Assembly (NCBI RefSeq): GCF_016428905.1
Contig: NZ_JAELTQ010000009.1
Coordinates: forward strand, 1-64,000
Reading direction: 5' to 3'
Source: Dyella sp. ASV24
GTDB lineage: Bacteria; Pseudomonadota; Gammaproteobacteria; Xanthomonadales; Rhodanobacteraceae
DNA length: 64,000 nt
Shown: positions 28,811-38,491 of the stretch, one piece after another
Layout: each line of letters starts with the position of its first letter
Numbering within the stretch: the stretch's first letter is position 1
Notes under the pieces: generated by a model
What the model saw: the letters and a program-made list of their open reading frames with translations, nothing else
Database searches by the model: none
Told to the model about the DNA's origin: nothing
Program-made: the position numbers and the translations under genes

Positions 28811-31379
28811 ATGGCACTGAACAGCGACTTCGCACGGTTCAAGCAATGGCTGCGCGCCCGCCAGCCTTCTGAAGCCGTGCTCAAAATTTGTGCGGTCATT
28901 GAAGCCAACCTGGCCCGGATTGCTGAGACCACCCACGCTGGTGGCCAACGCTCACGTCTCCTGGTTCCCCTGCTCCGTGCGGGCATGGACCAGGCGCTGC
29001 CCGCCGACCAAGCCGCCGCTCACGTCGAAGCCGAGATTGCCTGGGATCGTTTGGCCAGTCTTGAAGTGGGCCCCTTCCGAGGTTTCCGGCGCAAAGAAAC
29101 CTTTGACTTAGGTTTCCCTACCGTCCTCATCCTTGGGGGCAACGGGACAGGCAAGAGCAGCCTGTGTGAGGCCATGGAACTGGCCCTCCTGGGCCGCATC
29201 GAGGAGGCGGACGAGCGCGGCTTGGCAGCTCGGAATTACCTCAGCAATGCCCATGAGGGCGGTTACGAACAGCCCGTGCTTCGGGGACGGGTAAAGGGTG
29301 CACCGACACCGATTGCACCCGACGAAGAGTTTTACCGTTTCATCATCGTTGAACGTAACCGGATCGAGGGGTTTGCCCGCATCGGTGCCCGTCGCCCCGC
29401 CGAAGCCACCAAGATGCTGGCAGCCTTGTTCGGCCTCACCGCCTTCAACGACTTCGTCAGCGGGTTCGCCGCGACCCTGACCCAACTGAACTTCGCCCTT
29501 CCCAAGGCCGAGGCTTTGGCATTGCGCCGCGCCGCCACCCAGGCGGATCAAGCCAAGGTGGCCTCGATCGCCGTGGCCCATGCCCAGTTCGACCGAGAGA
29601 GAACCGAGGTCGCTGAGAGGTTCGAGGCCGGCCTGAGTTACGCCAACCTCAAAGCAAGAATCGGCACGAAGGCTGCTCCTGGTCGTCTCCAAGAAATCCA
29701 CGCCCTTTTGGCGACCCCACTGCCTGCACCCACAGGGGCCCGGGCTGCCAACCTGGTCACGCTCCGGAGAAACGCACGTGACCTGGGACGGCAGCTCAGC
29801 CAGGTGCGGGCGGCGCTCGAAGCTCGAAGCCCGAAGCCGCGAGGTGTCCTTCCGAGGCCTCTATCAGGCCGTGACCGCACTTGAAGCAACCCATGCTGAT
29901 CGGTGCCCGGCCTGCGAAACTCCGTTGGACCAGGTGGTCACCAATCCTTTCCGCCGAGCCACCGATGGCCTCCAAGCGTTGCGGGAGCTTGCCCGACTGG
30001 AAGGTGAGGCCTCGGATCTCGAACGCCGATCCACTCGAAGCCAGGATGGTCTTGAAGAAGCCCTCCGCCAAGCCATACAACACACCAGCCGGCTGGGTGA
30101 AGAACAGCGATTGGCCGCGTTGGATCATCCTTTAAGTGCCTATGGCTCGAACGAATGGCACCAGGTTTTGGCGGCCGCCCGGCTGTTGGAACAACAAGAC
30201 GCGAATTTGGTGACCGAACAGGCCCGACGCGATGAGTTGGCCGCCGAAGCAGAAAAACTGCAAGGCGCTCGGACCGAACTGGCCGGCATCCAAGGGAGGC
30301 AAAACCAGTTTGATGCAGACGTGACGGCAGCACGTGACCGGTTGGCCGCGTTCGAGCAAGAGAATGCCGGGCTCCTGGAGGAGGTCGCGACGGAAGCTGC
30401 CGAGCACCAGGTCCAAGTTCAAATCCGGGATGCCTATGCGGGCTTTCTGGAAGAACTAAAAGGTTATCGGGATGGTCTGCCCGAACAACTTTTGGCGGAT
30501 CTCAACGACATCACGCTGGACCTCTACAACTGGTTCAACGCCGGAGATCACCCCAGTGACCTGTTCCAAGAACTGCGGCTACCGCTCCGCGGCGGCGATC
30601 CCATACAAGTCAAATTCCGTGGGGCGCCTGACCACTGGCGCGATGCGCTGGCCATCCTGAGTGAAGGGCATGTGCGATGCCTTGGTCTCGCCATTCTCTT
30701 GGCAAAAAACATCAAGCTCGGGCTGCCCACATTGTTGCTGGACGATGCGGTCAACGCGATTGATCACGACCACCGGGAAGGCATCCGCACCACGTTGTTC
30801 ACCCACCCAGAATTGGTGAAGAAGCAACTCATCATCACCTGCCACAGCCCCGAGTTCATCAAGGACATCCACAACGTCTATGCACCCAAGGCCCCTCTCT
30901 ACGTCCTTCGGCATCACAACGGTGATCACCACCCTCAGGTCAGTGGGGGCAACACGCGCAATTACATCGAGCAGGCCCAAGGCTGCTTCGCTGAAAACGA
31001 CCTTCGTGGAGCCCTTTCCCATTCCCGCCAAGCGCTTGAAGGGCAGATCAATCGAATGTGGAAGAAATTGGGCAGCGAGGCCCCAGATCTTGCCCGCTTT
31101 ACTCTGCCATTGCGGGGGCCAGAAGCACCGCCAGACGCACGAAACGTGGCCGACGTTTTGCTCAGCACCATCACGAAAGCCCTGGCTGCCGGCACACTCA
31201 AAGAACCATGGAACGGTCGGCGTGACCAACTCGATGCCATCTTGAAAGCCAAGGTCAACTCACGTGCTTGGCTGTCTCTCAACAAGGGCACCCACGAGGA
31301 AGAAGACCGGGAAGATTTCGAGGCACCCACCGTGCGCCGGATCGTTGAAGCCTTGATCGCGATAGACCAATCTTTCTGA
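28811..31379 (+). pseudogene. SMC/Rad50-like zinc-hook ATPase, broken by a 7-bp duplication
   Basis: Two frames read as one protein of 853 residues if one of two tandem CTCGAAG copies at 29816-29829 is removed (2569-7 bases, divisible by three). Part 1 (28811 to about 29822): Walker A GGNGTGKSS at 109-117. Part 2: hook CPACETPL, coiled-coil with Glu/Ala-rich stretches, signature LSEGHVRCLG, Walker B TLLLDDAVNAID, H-loop ITCHSPEF, then an unassigned C-terminal domain with KGTHEEEDREDF. All ATPase motifs survive on either side of the shift. It may be a recent pseudogene or a slippage switch. It is divergent from the deoxyribosyltransferase-like gene. Confidence 0.85.
29816..29829 (+). repeat. 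Tandem 7-bp repeat causing the frameshift
   Basis: CTCGAAG CTCGAAG, followed by a third imperfect copy CCCGAAG (29830-29836). A unit of seven is not a multiple of three, so gain or loss of a copy toggles the reading frame. Confidence 0.9.
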
Positions 31380-31418
31380 TGACGCCCGTAGCTGGAATGA
31401 CTGGTTGTCACTGGCATT

Positions 31419-33113
31419 TCATGGATGGCGCACAACCCGAGGTCGCAGTGAAAGAGACACATCGGGAGGTGAAATCTTCTCGACGTGGGGGATGGACGGC
31501 CCACCACTTGTTGGCATGGTGTTGCCGACCAGCACCTTTTCTTCCTCGTTGACCACAGACATCAACGTGGCAGCCAAGATTTGGCTTTCCGAGTGGACCT
31601 GTCCAAAGGCGTCAGCCATTTGGTTTTCTTTACCCTCTTTTTGTTGCTTCAATGCCACGGCTTCCTGATCAAAGGCTTCCAGATACTCCTGGTGCCGTTG
31701 GCGTGATCCTTTGATTTCCTGCACGCGCCGATCCAGCGCCGCAGCCTCTTGATGCAACACCCGCCATTCCACCGGTTTGCCGTCCTCGCTCCCCGCCGCT
31801 TTCGCGGCCCACATTTTCAATGGATGGGCCGCCTCCCATTGATCCAATCGCTGCCGCGCCTTTGTCCGGCGGGCACGGGCTCGGTCCAGCTGGAAATCGT
31901 TATCGAGTTTGGCTGCCATTCGTCGCCCCCAGTCCTCTTCATGGATCCGGAGCCGGTCCGCCAATTCAGACAGGAACCCGAGAAGCCGCCCGATGACTTG
32001 CACCAACCGGGCCACCTTGATCAGCACCCGGTGGGCTTCCAAGGTTTCCGGGATCGGAGCCACGGCCCGGAACCGCATGAGCAACGACCCCGGCGCATCG
32101 TCTGGAAGGGCCGGCCATGGCTGTTCGGGGGCCCGAGGTTCCGGCTCGACGGCCAAAGCCTCCGGCGCTGCCTTGTTGTCTGGTGAAGGTGCCGGCTTTG
32201 CCGCCGGCGGCAAAGTGGTCGTCGCAAGTTCGGCATTCGGAACCTGTGCGCTGTTTGCCTCCCGGACCACATCTGCTTGCGCGCGTGCCTGCTGCTCTGC
32301 CAAGACCACGGCCTGAGTGGCTTCATAAAGACGGGACGGCAAGATGATGTCGCCACGCAAGGCATCGCCCATTCTGGTGAAGAAGCCCTTGCGCTCCATC
32401 GCGACGACCGCCGCACCCAGTTTTGGTTGTGGGGTGGTATCTATGCCGATCCGCTTGTAACTGCGGTGGTCGTAGTCCGAGACCAAACCCGCTTCCTGGG
32501 TGAACTGATTTGCCAACATCGCCCAGTGTGCGTTGAGTTGGTCAACGAACGCACTGCCCTCACGCTTACTGGCCAACAGAACAAGCTTGGGCCCAAAGGC
32601 CCATTCGGAGGTGCCGTCCTCGCCCTCCATTTGTTCCAGCGATCGCGTTGGGAAATACAAATGAGCATGCGCCCCGATCTTTTCCGGAGGCTTGGCTTCG
32701 CCGATGGCATCCACCGCGTTGTCCCGGTGCACACCAATCGAGACCGGCACGCTGAGCCGGTCCACGATGTAGTGGGCCATGGCTTCGGCCATGTCACCGG
32801 CTGCGGTGTCCGAAAGTCCCAAAGGGATCGGAATGCGGTAGTCCCTGGCAACCGCAGCGTCCTTTCTCTTTTCCGCCGTTTCTGCCCGCGACCAGAGTTC
32901 GTGCGGATCCGAGGCCCACGCCGGTGCACCCGGCGGCGCCAGGGTCAACGCGCGGATGATTTCCTCACCCACTTGGCGTTTTCGATAGTCATGCCAAATT
33001 CCGGTGCGCGCGTCGTAGAGCCGCAAGCCTAAGCGGTAGGCCACGCCCGCAATCGCGGAGTGGCTTTTCCTTCGACTGTGAACTTGGAGGTGGGGGCGAG
33101 CATGTGGAACCAT
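31419..33113 (-). CDS. MobA/MobL-family relaxase
   Basis: A 564-residue mobilization protein. The N-terminal relaxase has the MobA/MobL signature: a basic HLQVHSRRKSHSAIAGVAYR segment, DYRIPIP, and the metal-binding HxH (His149, His151 in GAHAHLYFPTR). The remainder is a coiled, Glu/Gln-rich tail. It should nick oriT and lead DNA transfer with a helper conjugation system. AAGGA precedes the ATG at 33113. No mobC-like accessory gene is seen. A possible oriT lies 270 bases upstream. Confidence 0.88.
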   Translation of the reverse strand: MVPHARPHLQVHSRRKSHSAIAGVAYRLGLRLYDARTGIWHDYRKRQVGEEIIRALTLAPPGAPAWASDPHELWSRAETAEKRKDAAVARDYRIPIPLGLSDTAAGDMAEAMAHYIVDRLSVPVSIGVHRDNAVDAIGEAKPPEKIGAHAHLYFPTRSLEQMEGEDGTSEWAFGPKLVLLASKREGSAFVDQLNAHWAMLANQFTQEAGLVSDYDHRSYKRIGIDTTPQPKLGAAVVAMERKGFFTRMGDALRGDIILPSRLYEATQAVVLAEQQARAQADVVREANSAQVPNAELATTTLPPAAKPAPSPDNKAAPEALAVEPEPRAPEQPWPALPDDAPGSLLMRFRAVAPIPETLEAHRVLIKVARLVQVIGRLLGFLSELADRLRIHEEDWGRRMAAKLDNDFQLDRARARRTKARQRLDQWEAAHPLKMWAAKAAGSEDGKPVEWRVLHQEAAALDRRVQEIKGSRQRHQEYLEAFDQEAVALKQQKEGKENQMADAFGQVHSESQILAATLMSVVNEEEKVLVGNTMPTSGGPSIPHVEKISPPDVSLSLRPRVVRHP

Positions 33114-33486
33114 TCCTCATCCTTGTGGCATCAACCACGCCCCCGGCCGAGGCGTGGCCTGTGGTCATCCATGACCGGGAAAACACGCAGCGGCTGCCGA
33201 CCTCCTGTGTCTGCTCGCCCCACGCAACCATCCAAGCAGATAGCCAAACGCCGTCAAGGCTGCGGCGAACACCTATCCATGCATTTTGAGATGGACATCA
33301 AGTTATGGATGCTTGACCGCTTTGGCGTTGCTCTTAGGTTAGGAGGTAACGCGTAGGCGTTGCCTCTGCTCTGAGCGGCGTATTGGCACAATACCTAGAC
33401 GCGCCATCGCTGCCCTTCGCCCCGGCTTGCGCTCTCTAATTTTTTTGCTAGATCAATAGCAACCCAAACTCTGTTGTGAGATCACT
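33114..33486. other. Non-coding stretch between the relaxase and small membrane genes
   Basis: About 370 bases without a convincing gene. It includes the candidate oriT and an AT-rich block (CTCTAATTTTTTTGCTAG, near 33430) that could be a terminator or promoter. Confidence 0.5.
33380..33405 (+). other. Candidate oriT (inverted repeat plus nic-like core)
   Basis: A perfect 6-bp inverted repeat GTATTG-GCA-CAATAC (33380-33394), one base, then TAGACGCGCC (33396-33405). Inverted repeat followed by a T-A-x-A-x-GCGCC core recalls the RSF1010/MOBQ-type origin (TAAATGCGCC as I remember it; 8 of 10 bases agree). It is upstream of the relaxase start, where an oriT is expected. Confidence 0.4.
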
Positions 33487-33618
33487 ATGCGCAAGAGGCA
33501 CAAAAAATCAGTTGTAGCAAAACTGACCTCGACGATGACGGCGGATGACTACCAAGCGATCATCTTCATGATTATGGGGTTAGTTCTAGCTACCCACTGG
33601 ATTATATTTTTGAAATGA
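33487..33618 (+). CDS. Small membrane protein, 43 residues
   Basis: A short frame starting at ATG 33487: a basic N-terminus (MRKRHKKS), a polar middle, and a C-terminal membrane helix (IIFMIMGLVLATHWIIFL). Codon use and charge bias (positive inside) look natural, but the ribosome site is weak. Its 3' end overlaps that of the convergent gene at 33586. Possible toxin-like or accessory peptide; function unknown. Confidence 0.4.
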   Translation: MRKRHKKSVVAKLTSTMTADDYQAIIFMIMGLVLATHWIIFLK

Positions 33619-33831
33619 AGGGTCCGTGCTCTGCCCCGTGTCATTGAGGGTGCGAACAATGCTGTATCCGCCAACGGCCAACACTACGACGATCACAACA
33701 AGGGCACCGATCTTCACTGCTTTATTCTTCGCCTTAAAGAAGCTAACAACACATCCAGCAACGACCAGAAGGCCGATTGTGTAGAAAATATCACCTTCAA
33801 AAATCTTGAAAATCTTAATGATTTCGCTCAT
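33586..33831 (-). CDS. Small two-helix membrane protein
   Basis: An 81-residue protein with two membrane helices (FYTIGLLVVAGCVVSFF and IGALVVIVVVLAVGGYS) separated by a basic turn (KAKNKAVK). AGGGGATTGGGA before ATG 33831 is a good ribosome site. The layout recalls TrbC/VirB2 pilin-like or holin-like proteins, but no family is assigned. It is adjacent to the integrase on the same strand. Confidence 0.55.
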   Translation of the reverse strand: MSEIIKIFKIFEGDIFYTIGLLVVAGCVVSFFKAKNKAVKIGALVVIVVVLAVGGYSIVRTLNDTGQSTDPSFQKYNPVGS

Positions 33832-33893
33832 TCCCAATCCCCTAGCAGTAATACAAAGTCAGCCACCCCGTAAACAACACTTTTAGGCAAGGT

Positions 33894-35432
33894 TCAACCC
33901 TTCCACAGAACCTCACGGGCGTCCGAAAGCCTTAAGCCCCAGTTCAAGCCTGGCGCCACAATGCCGAGCATCTCCCGCGGCCCGTATTCACCGCTGTAAA
34001 TCTCCACGTGCTCCTCATCAAGATCGTGCCCCACGTAAGCGCACCGCCACTCCAACGGCACTTTTGCTGTCTTCATCGACTGGATCGCGGTCTTACGCAG
34101 GGAATGGAACCCATACTTGCCCTTGTCTGGCTTCGTGATTCCGACCGCCTCGATGTGCCGACCGTAGGCCTTCGAGAGCCAGTCTCCCTGGCCATTCACA
34201 GATCCAACTTTGATCTTCGGAAACAGTCGTTTTTCGCCCTGTCCCCTAAGCCTTTCCACGCGCTCCATCAGACCCAGGGTGATCAGATCAGGATGGATCG
34301 GAATGGTCCGTAGGCTGGGCTCGTTCTTCACACTCTGACCTTCACCTTCGTCAGTGATCGTCATGCATGGCACACCATCCACCGTCGTGAAGTCCACCAA
34401 CGCCAACTGGCCCACCTCGGAAACACGCGCACCGGTATAAAGCCCGATCACTGCACCCCAGCGCGCCCCTTCGCTCAGGTTGGCGAGCGCATCAGGGGCA
34501 TAAAGCGCTTGGATCTGTTCAAGGGTGAAGGCCTTGAAGCCGAACGCCCGGCGCTTCTTCTTTTCCTGCTTGCGGTAGATGACATGCCCAGCCGCAGGGT
34601 TCTCGTCTTTGGGAAACTTGGGATAGGCACCGGCGGACACAGCCCAGTTGAAAAAGCCCCGCAGATAGGAGGTCTTGTTGATCAGGGTTGGGGTCTGCAA
34701 CCCGCTGGTGCGGAGCGCCTCAACCCAGGCAGAAACATCCTCGCGTTGCACCTCGTGCAGCATCGTCTTGACGCCGACATGCTGGGCAAACCCATTGATC
34801 GCCGCTGCCTTGATAATCAGCGTCTTTTTCAGGGTGTCCGCTTCGATGCTTTTCAACCAAGCATCAGCAGACTTGCCGATCGCACGTGGGCGGGAGGGCG
34901 CGGGTAAAGCCGCTTGCACAGAGAAAGACCGTTGGAGTGATGCCCCAAGCGCTTCCAGCACCGAACGGATCCCCTCTTCGGGCTCGGGCTCAGGGTTGAC
35001 CTTCGGTATCTCTCGTTGACGAAATGCCGGCATCGTCTTCGCCATCTCCGCAAACGCCTCCATGGCGCGGGCGTGATCTTCTGGGCCATTCGCCTCGATA
35101 CTCGCGGAGCCATCCGCGTTGATCTTGCAGGCGTAATCGACGGGTTCGTTACCCGCCCCCGTGCGAAGAACCACCACCCGCTTGCGGGGCTTGTCGTGCC
35201 CCTCGCTGCCGTCCTTAGCCATCGCCGCCCCCTTGCGTCGGATATTGGCGAAGATTTGAGCATAGTGGGCGCTCAACGTGTAAGCCCCCAGCCGCGCCAC
35301 GGACGGGTCACGTGTGCGAAGGGATCGCTTGATGATCCGGACCCCAAAGAGGCTTTGAAGGTCTCTGGGGACCACAAGCCGAAAGTGGAAAACGCCCGAG
35401 GCGTGACGCAAAAGATGGTGTGCAAGTCGCAT
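33894..35432 (-). CDS. int: Tyrosine site-specific integrase
   Basis: A 512-residue recombinase. The N-terminal arm-binding domain begins HASGVFHFRLVVPRDLQ. The catalytic domain has Arg336 (TGARVSEV), His443/Arg446 (FHSLRKT), His469 (YVGHD) and nucleophile Tyr479 (VEIYSGEY; Tyr483 is the alternative). It integrates and excises the island at tRNA-Ser; the gene starts 83 bases from the tRNA 3' end. Complete active site suggests the island can still move. Confidence 0.95.
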   Translation of the reverse strand: MRLAHHLLRHASGVFHFRLVVPRDLQSLFGVRIIKRSLRTRDPSVARLGAYTLSAHYAQIFANIRRKGAAMAKDGSEGHDKPRKRVVVLRTGAGNEPVDYACKINADGSASIEANGPEDHARAMEAFAEMAKTMPAFRQREIPKVNPEPEPEEGIRSVLEALGASLQRSFSVQAALPAPSRPRAIGKSADAWLKSIEADTLKKTLIIKAAAINGFAQHVGVKTMLHEVQREDVSAWVEALRTSGLQTPTLINKTSYLRGFFNWAVSAGAYPKFPKDENPAAGHVIYRKQEKKKRRAFGFKAFTLEQIQALYAPDALANLSEGARWGAVIGLYTGARVSEVGQLALVDFTTVDGVPCMTITDEGEGQSVKNEPSLRTIPIHPDLITLGLMERVERLRGQGEKRLFPKIKVGSVNGQGDWLSKAYGRHIEAVGITKPDKGKYGFHSLRKTAIQSMKTAKVPLEWRCAYVGHDLDEEHVEIYSGEYGPREMLGIVAPGLNWGLRLSDAREVLWKG

Positions 35433-35512
35433 GGTTGTTGACCAACCAACTTGACCAAGCGCCGTTTCTCCCAGCCCACAAAAAAGCCCACAAAAATGGG
35501 CCTATTTGCAAA

Positions 35513-35529
35513 TCTGGCGGAGAGAGTGG
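35513..35529. repeat. Attachment-site repeat, right (attR)
   Basis: TCTGGCGGAGAGAGTGG within the tRNA-Ser 3' end, identical to 19907-19923. Confidence 0.75.
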
Positions 35530-35604
35530 GATTCGAACCCACGGTAGGCTTACACCTACGGCAGTTTTCAAGACTGCTGCCTTAAACCACTCGGCCATCT
35601 CTCC
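35515..35604 (-). tRNA. tRNA-Ser(UGA)
   Basis: A 90-nt class II tRNA including an encoded CCA. On the minus strand: acceptor GGAGAGA/TCTCTCC, D arm GCCG...GGC, anticodon stem GCAGT/ACTGC with loop CTTGAAA (anticodon UGA), a long variable arm (TAGGTGTAAGCCTA) and T arm GTGGGTTCGAATCCCAC. All stems pair perfectly. Its 3' end is the island's attachment site and was restored by integration. Confidence 0.97.
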
Positions 35605-35639
35605 GAATTGTCGCCACGAGCAGGTGCGCAACGCGCACC

Positions 35640-35765
35640 ACTACGGCAGTTTGACTCCGGGCATCCTGCCCTCCGCCCCTTCGGGGCCATCGACTTTGTC
35701 GATGTTCGCTTCGGCATCCTGCCTTCGCGTCAAGACTGCTGCCTTAAACCACTCGGCCATCTTTG
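35640..35765 (-). pseudogene. Broken tRNA-Ser duplicate with a 77-bp insertion in the anticodon loop
   Basis: The D arm and anticodon arm of tRNA-Ser are repeated (35730-35763 and 35640-35652), but the loop is split between anticodon A36 and A37 by 77 bases (35653-35729). The insert holds two copies of GGCAGGATGCC and a GGCCCCGAAGGGGC hairpin, i.e. REP-like. The variable and T arms are missing, so it cannot make a tRNA. Confidence 0.8.
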
Positions 35766-35811
35766 CGTTCCCGGTTGTATCCAGGGACAGAGGCCGGCCT
35801 CTTTAAGAGGC

Positions 35812-35839
35812 ACTGGATTCCGGCCTTCACCGGAATGAC
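35812..35839. repeat. CATTCCGG-type repeat, single arm
   Basis: ACTGGATTCCGGCCTTCACC followed by GGAATGAC, matching the arms at 56625-56751 and 61678-61823. A left partner arm is not seen here. Confidence 0.7.
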
Positions 35840-35854
35840 AAGGTGCGAATCTTA

Positions 35855-36223
35855 TCAGGAATGGCTCGCCGTTCCCCGCCCTTTTTTCGACAAGGCAAAC
35901 ATCGCCCACAACATGATGCCCACCGGAACCGCCGCGCCGACCAGCGGAAGCAGCAGTACGGGGGAGCGGATGACCATGGGCACCAACTGGGTGGCCGCGG
36001 CGAAGGCAATGATCCCGAAGCGCAGTGCGCGGCTTTGCCGGGCGAACCAGAAGGCACCGATGACCAGCACGGTGGCGATGAGGCTGAGCACCAGGTCCAC
36101 CGTGGGTATGGGGAACATGGTGACCAGCCCCAGACGCGTGAGCAGCTCGGTGGCAAGGATGGTCAGCAGCGCGTAGCTGGCAGTGAGTTCAACCTTGTCC
36201 CAGCGCGTGCTGCTCATGGTCAT
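35855..36223 (-). CDS. Hypothetical four-helix membrane protein
   Basis: A 122-residue protein, almost entirely hydrophobic with four predicted helices, ending in a basic tail (KKGRGTASHS). The family is not recognised. It begins four bases after the serS stop, and the TAAGG that includes the serS stop codon can serve as its ribosome site, so the two genes are co-transcribed. A functional link to serine charging is not implied. Confidence 0.7.
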   Translation of the reverse strand: MTMSSTRWDKVELTASYALLTILATELLTRLGLVTMFPIPTVDLVLSLIATVLVIGAFWFARQSRALRFGIIAFAAATQLVPMVIRSPVLLLPLVGAAVPVGIMLWAMFALSKKGRGTASHS

Positions 36224-36227
36224 AGCC

Positions 36228-37541
<1,314 letters not shown>

Positions 37542-37595
37542 TTATCACCGCGGCAACGCCGGAGGGGCAATGCGGTGCATGCTCAGACCCGGGGA

Positions 37596-37628
37596 GCACG
37601 CCTGCCCTGTGGAACACGGCAGGCGTGC
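37596..37628 (-). terminator. Hairpin after the SDR gene
   Basis: A perfect 11-bp stem GCACGCCTGCC (37596-37606) / GGCAGGCGTGC (37618-37628) just beyond the SDR stop. There is no clear U-tract, so termination is inferred from position. Confidence 0.55.
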
Positions 37629-37644
37629 CACTTTGAGCAACGCC

Positions 37645-38388
37645 TCAGGCAGCAGCCCAGGCCACGGCATCCGCACCTGCCGGCAGGCGCATGGGGCTGG
37701 CGGGGTCGGTGACCGCATGCCACACGGCCTCGGCGACGTCAGCCGCATGGGTCACCGGGTCGGTCGACTGGGCCCAGCCATTCATGACGCCCTGAGCCAG
37801 CCCGGTATACGCCTCGGGGAAACCCGCACTCATGCGGGATCGCGCGTTCTCACCAAAGCGAGTCTCGGGCGCACGCCCGGGCAGCACCAGCCGCACCCGG
37901 ATGCCAAAGGGCTCCAGCTCCAACGCCAGCGATTCGGTGAACGCGTTCACCGCGGCCTTGGTGGCGGTGTACACGGACAGCAAGTGCAAAGGCCTCAGCG
38001 TGACCGTGGAGGTAACGTTGACGATGACGCCACCCGCACGCTCGCGAAACTGCGGCAATACCGCCTGCGTCATGGCGATGGTGCCCAGGGTGTTGGTCTC
38101 AAACAGCTCGCGCGCGGCGTCCATGGAGGTGCCCTCCAGTGCATTGAGCAGCCCGATGCCTGCGTTGTTGACGAGCGCGTCGATGGGGCCCGCAGCGTCG
38201 ATAAGCCGGTGAATACTTTGCGGATCGGTGACGTCGAGCGGCAGCACGCGGAGGTGCTCAGAAGGCGGCAGCAGGTCTTCGCGCGGCGTGCGCATGGTGG
38301 CGATGACATTCCAGCCGCGCTCAAGGAAATCGCGGGCGATCTCAAGACCAAAACCGGACGAGCAGCCGGTAATCAGGATGGTTTTCAT
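37645..38388 (-). CDS. Short-chain dehydrogenase/reductase
   Basis: A 247-residue classical SDR. NAD(P) motif TGCSSGFG near the N-terminus, NNAGIG, catalytic Ser in VTSTVTLRPL and YxxxK as YTATKAAV. Substrate unknown. The start is ATG 38388, where the Rossmann strand MKTILITG begins. It is divergent from an AraC regulator that probably controls it. Confidence 0.93.
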   Translation of the reverse strand: MKTILITGCSSGFGLEIARDFLERGWNVIATMRTPREDLLPPSEHLRVLPLDVTDPQSIHRLIDAAGPIDALVNNAGIGLLNALEGTSMDAARELFETNTLGTIAMTQAVLPQFRERAGGVIVNVTSTVTLRPLHLLSVYTATKAAVNAFTESLALELEPFGIRVRLVLPGRAPETRFGENARSRMSAGFPEAYTGLAQGVMNGWAQSTDPVTHAADVAEAVWHAVTDPASPMRLPAGADAVAWAAA

Positions 38389-38491
38389 GGGACTCCAGGC
38401 GTGGGGTGAACAACGAATATGTCCACGATAGGAGCTGGTGACCGGACTCACTACCATCCAAAGTCCATCTTTTATTGGCTATAGTCCAGCA

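Larger units (their letters stand above)
19907..35529. mobile_element. tRNA-Ser genomic island: arsenic resistance, relaxase, tyrosine integrase
   Basis: An island of about 15.6 kb bounded by the 17-bp direct repeat, with the integrase gene 83 bases from the tRNA 3' end as is usual for tyrosine-integrase elements. Cargo comprises an ars cluster, an uncharacterised lipoprotein operon, an IS21 element and a candidate defence pair. A MobA/MobL relaxase without a mating-pair apparatus suggests an integrative mobilizable element that borrows a conjugation system. Boundaries follow from the repeat and the displaced terminator. Confidence 0.8.

Noticed and set aside
28811-31379. RloC anticodon nuclease for the zinc-hook ATPase
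   Set aside because: The ATPase head and CxxC hook fit, but the C-terminal nuclease residues of RloC/PrrC are not recognisable.
19907-35529. A self-transmissible conjugative element
   Set aside because: No mating-pair formation, coupling protein or pilus genes; only a relaxase and integrase, so mobilizable at most.
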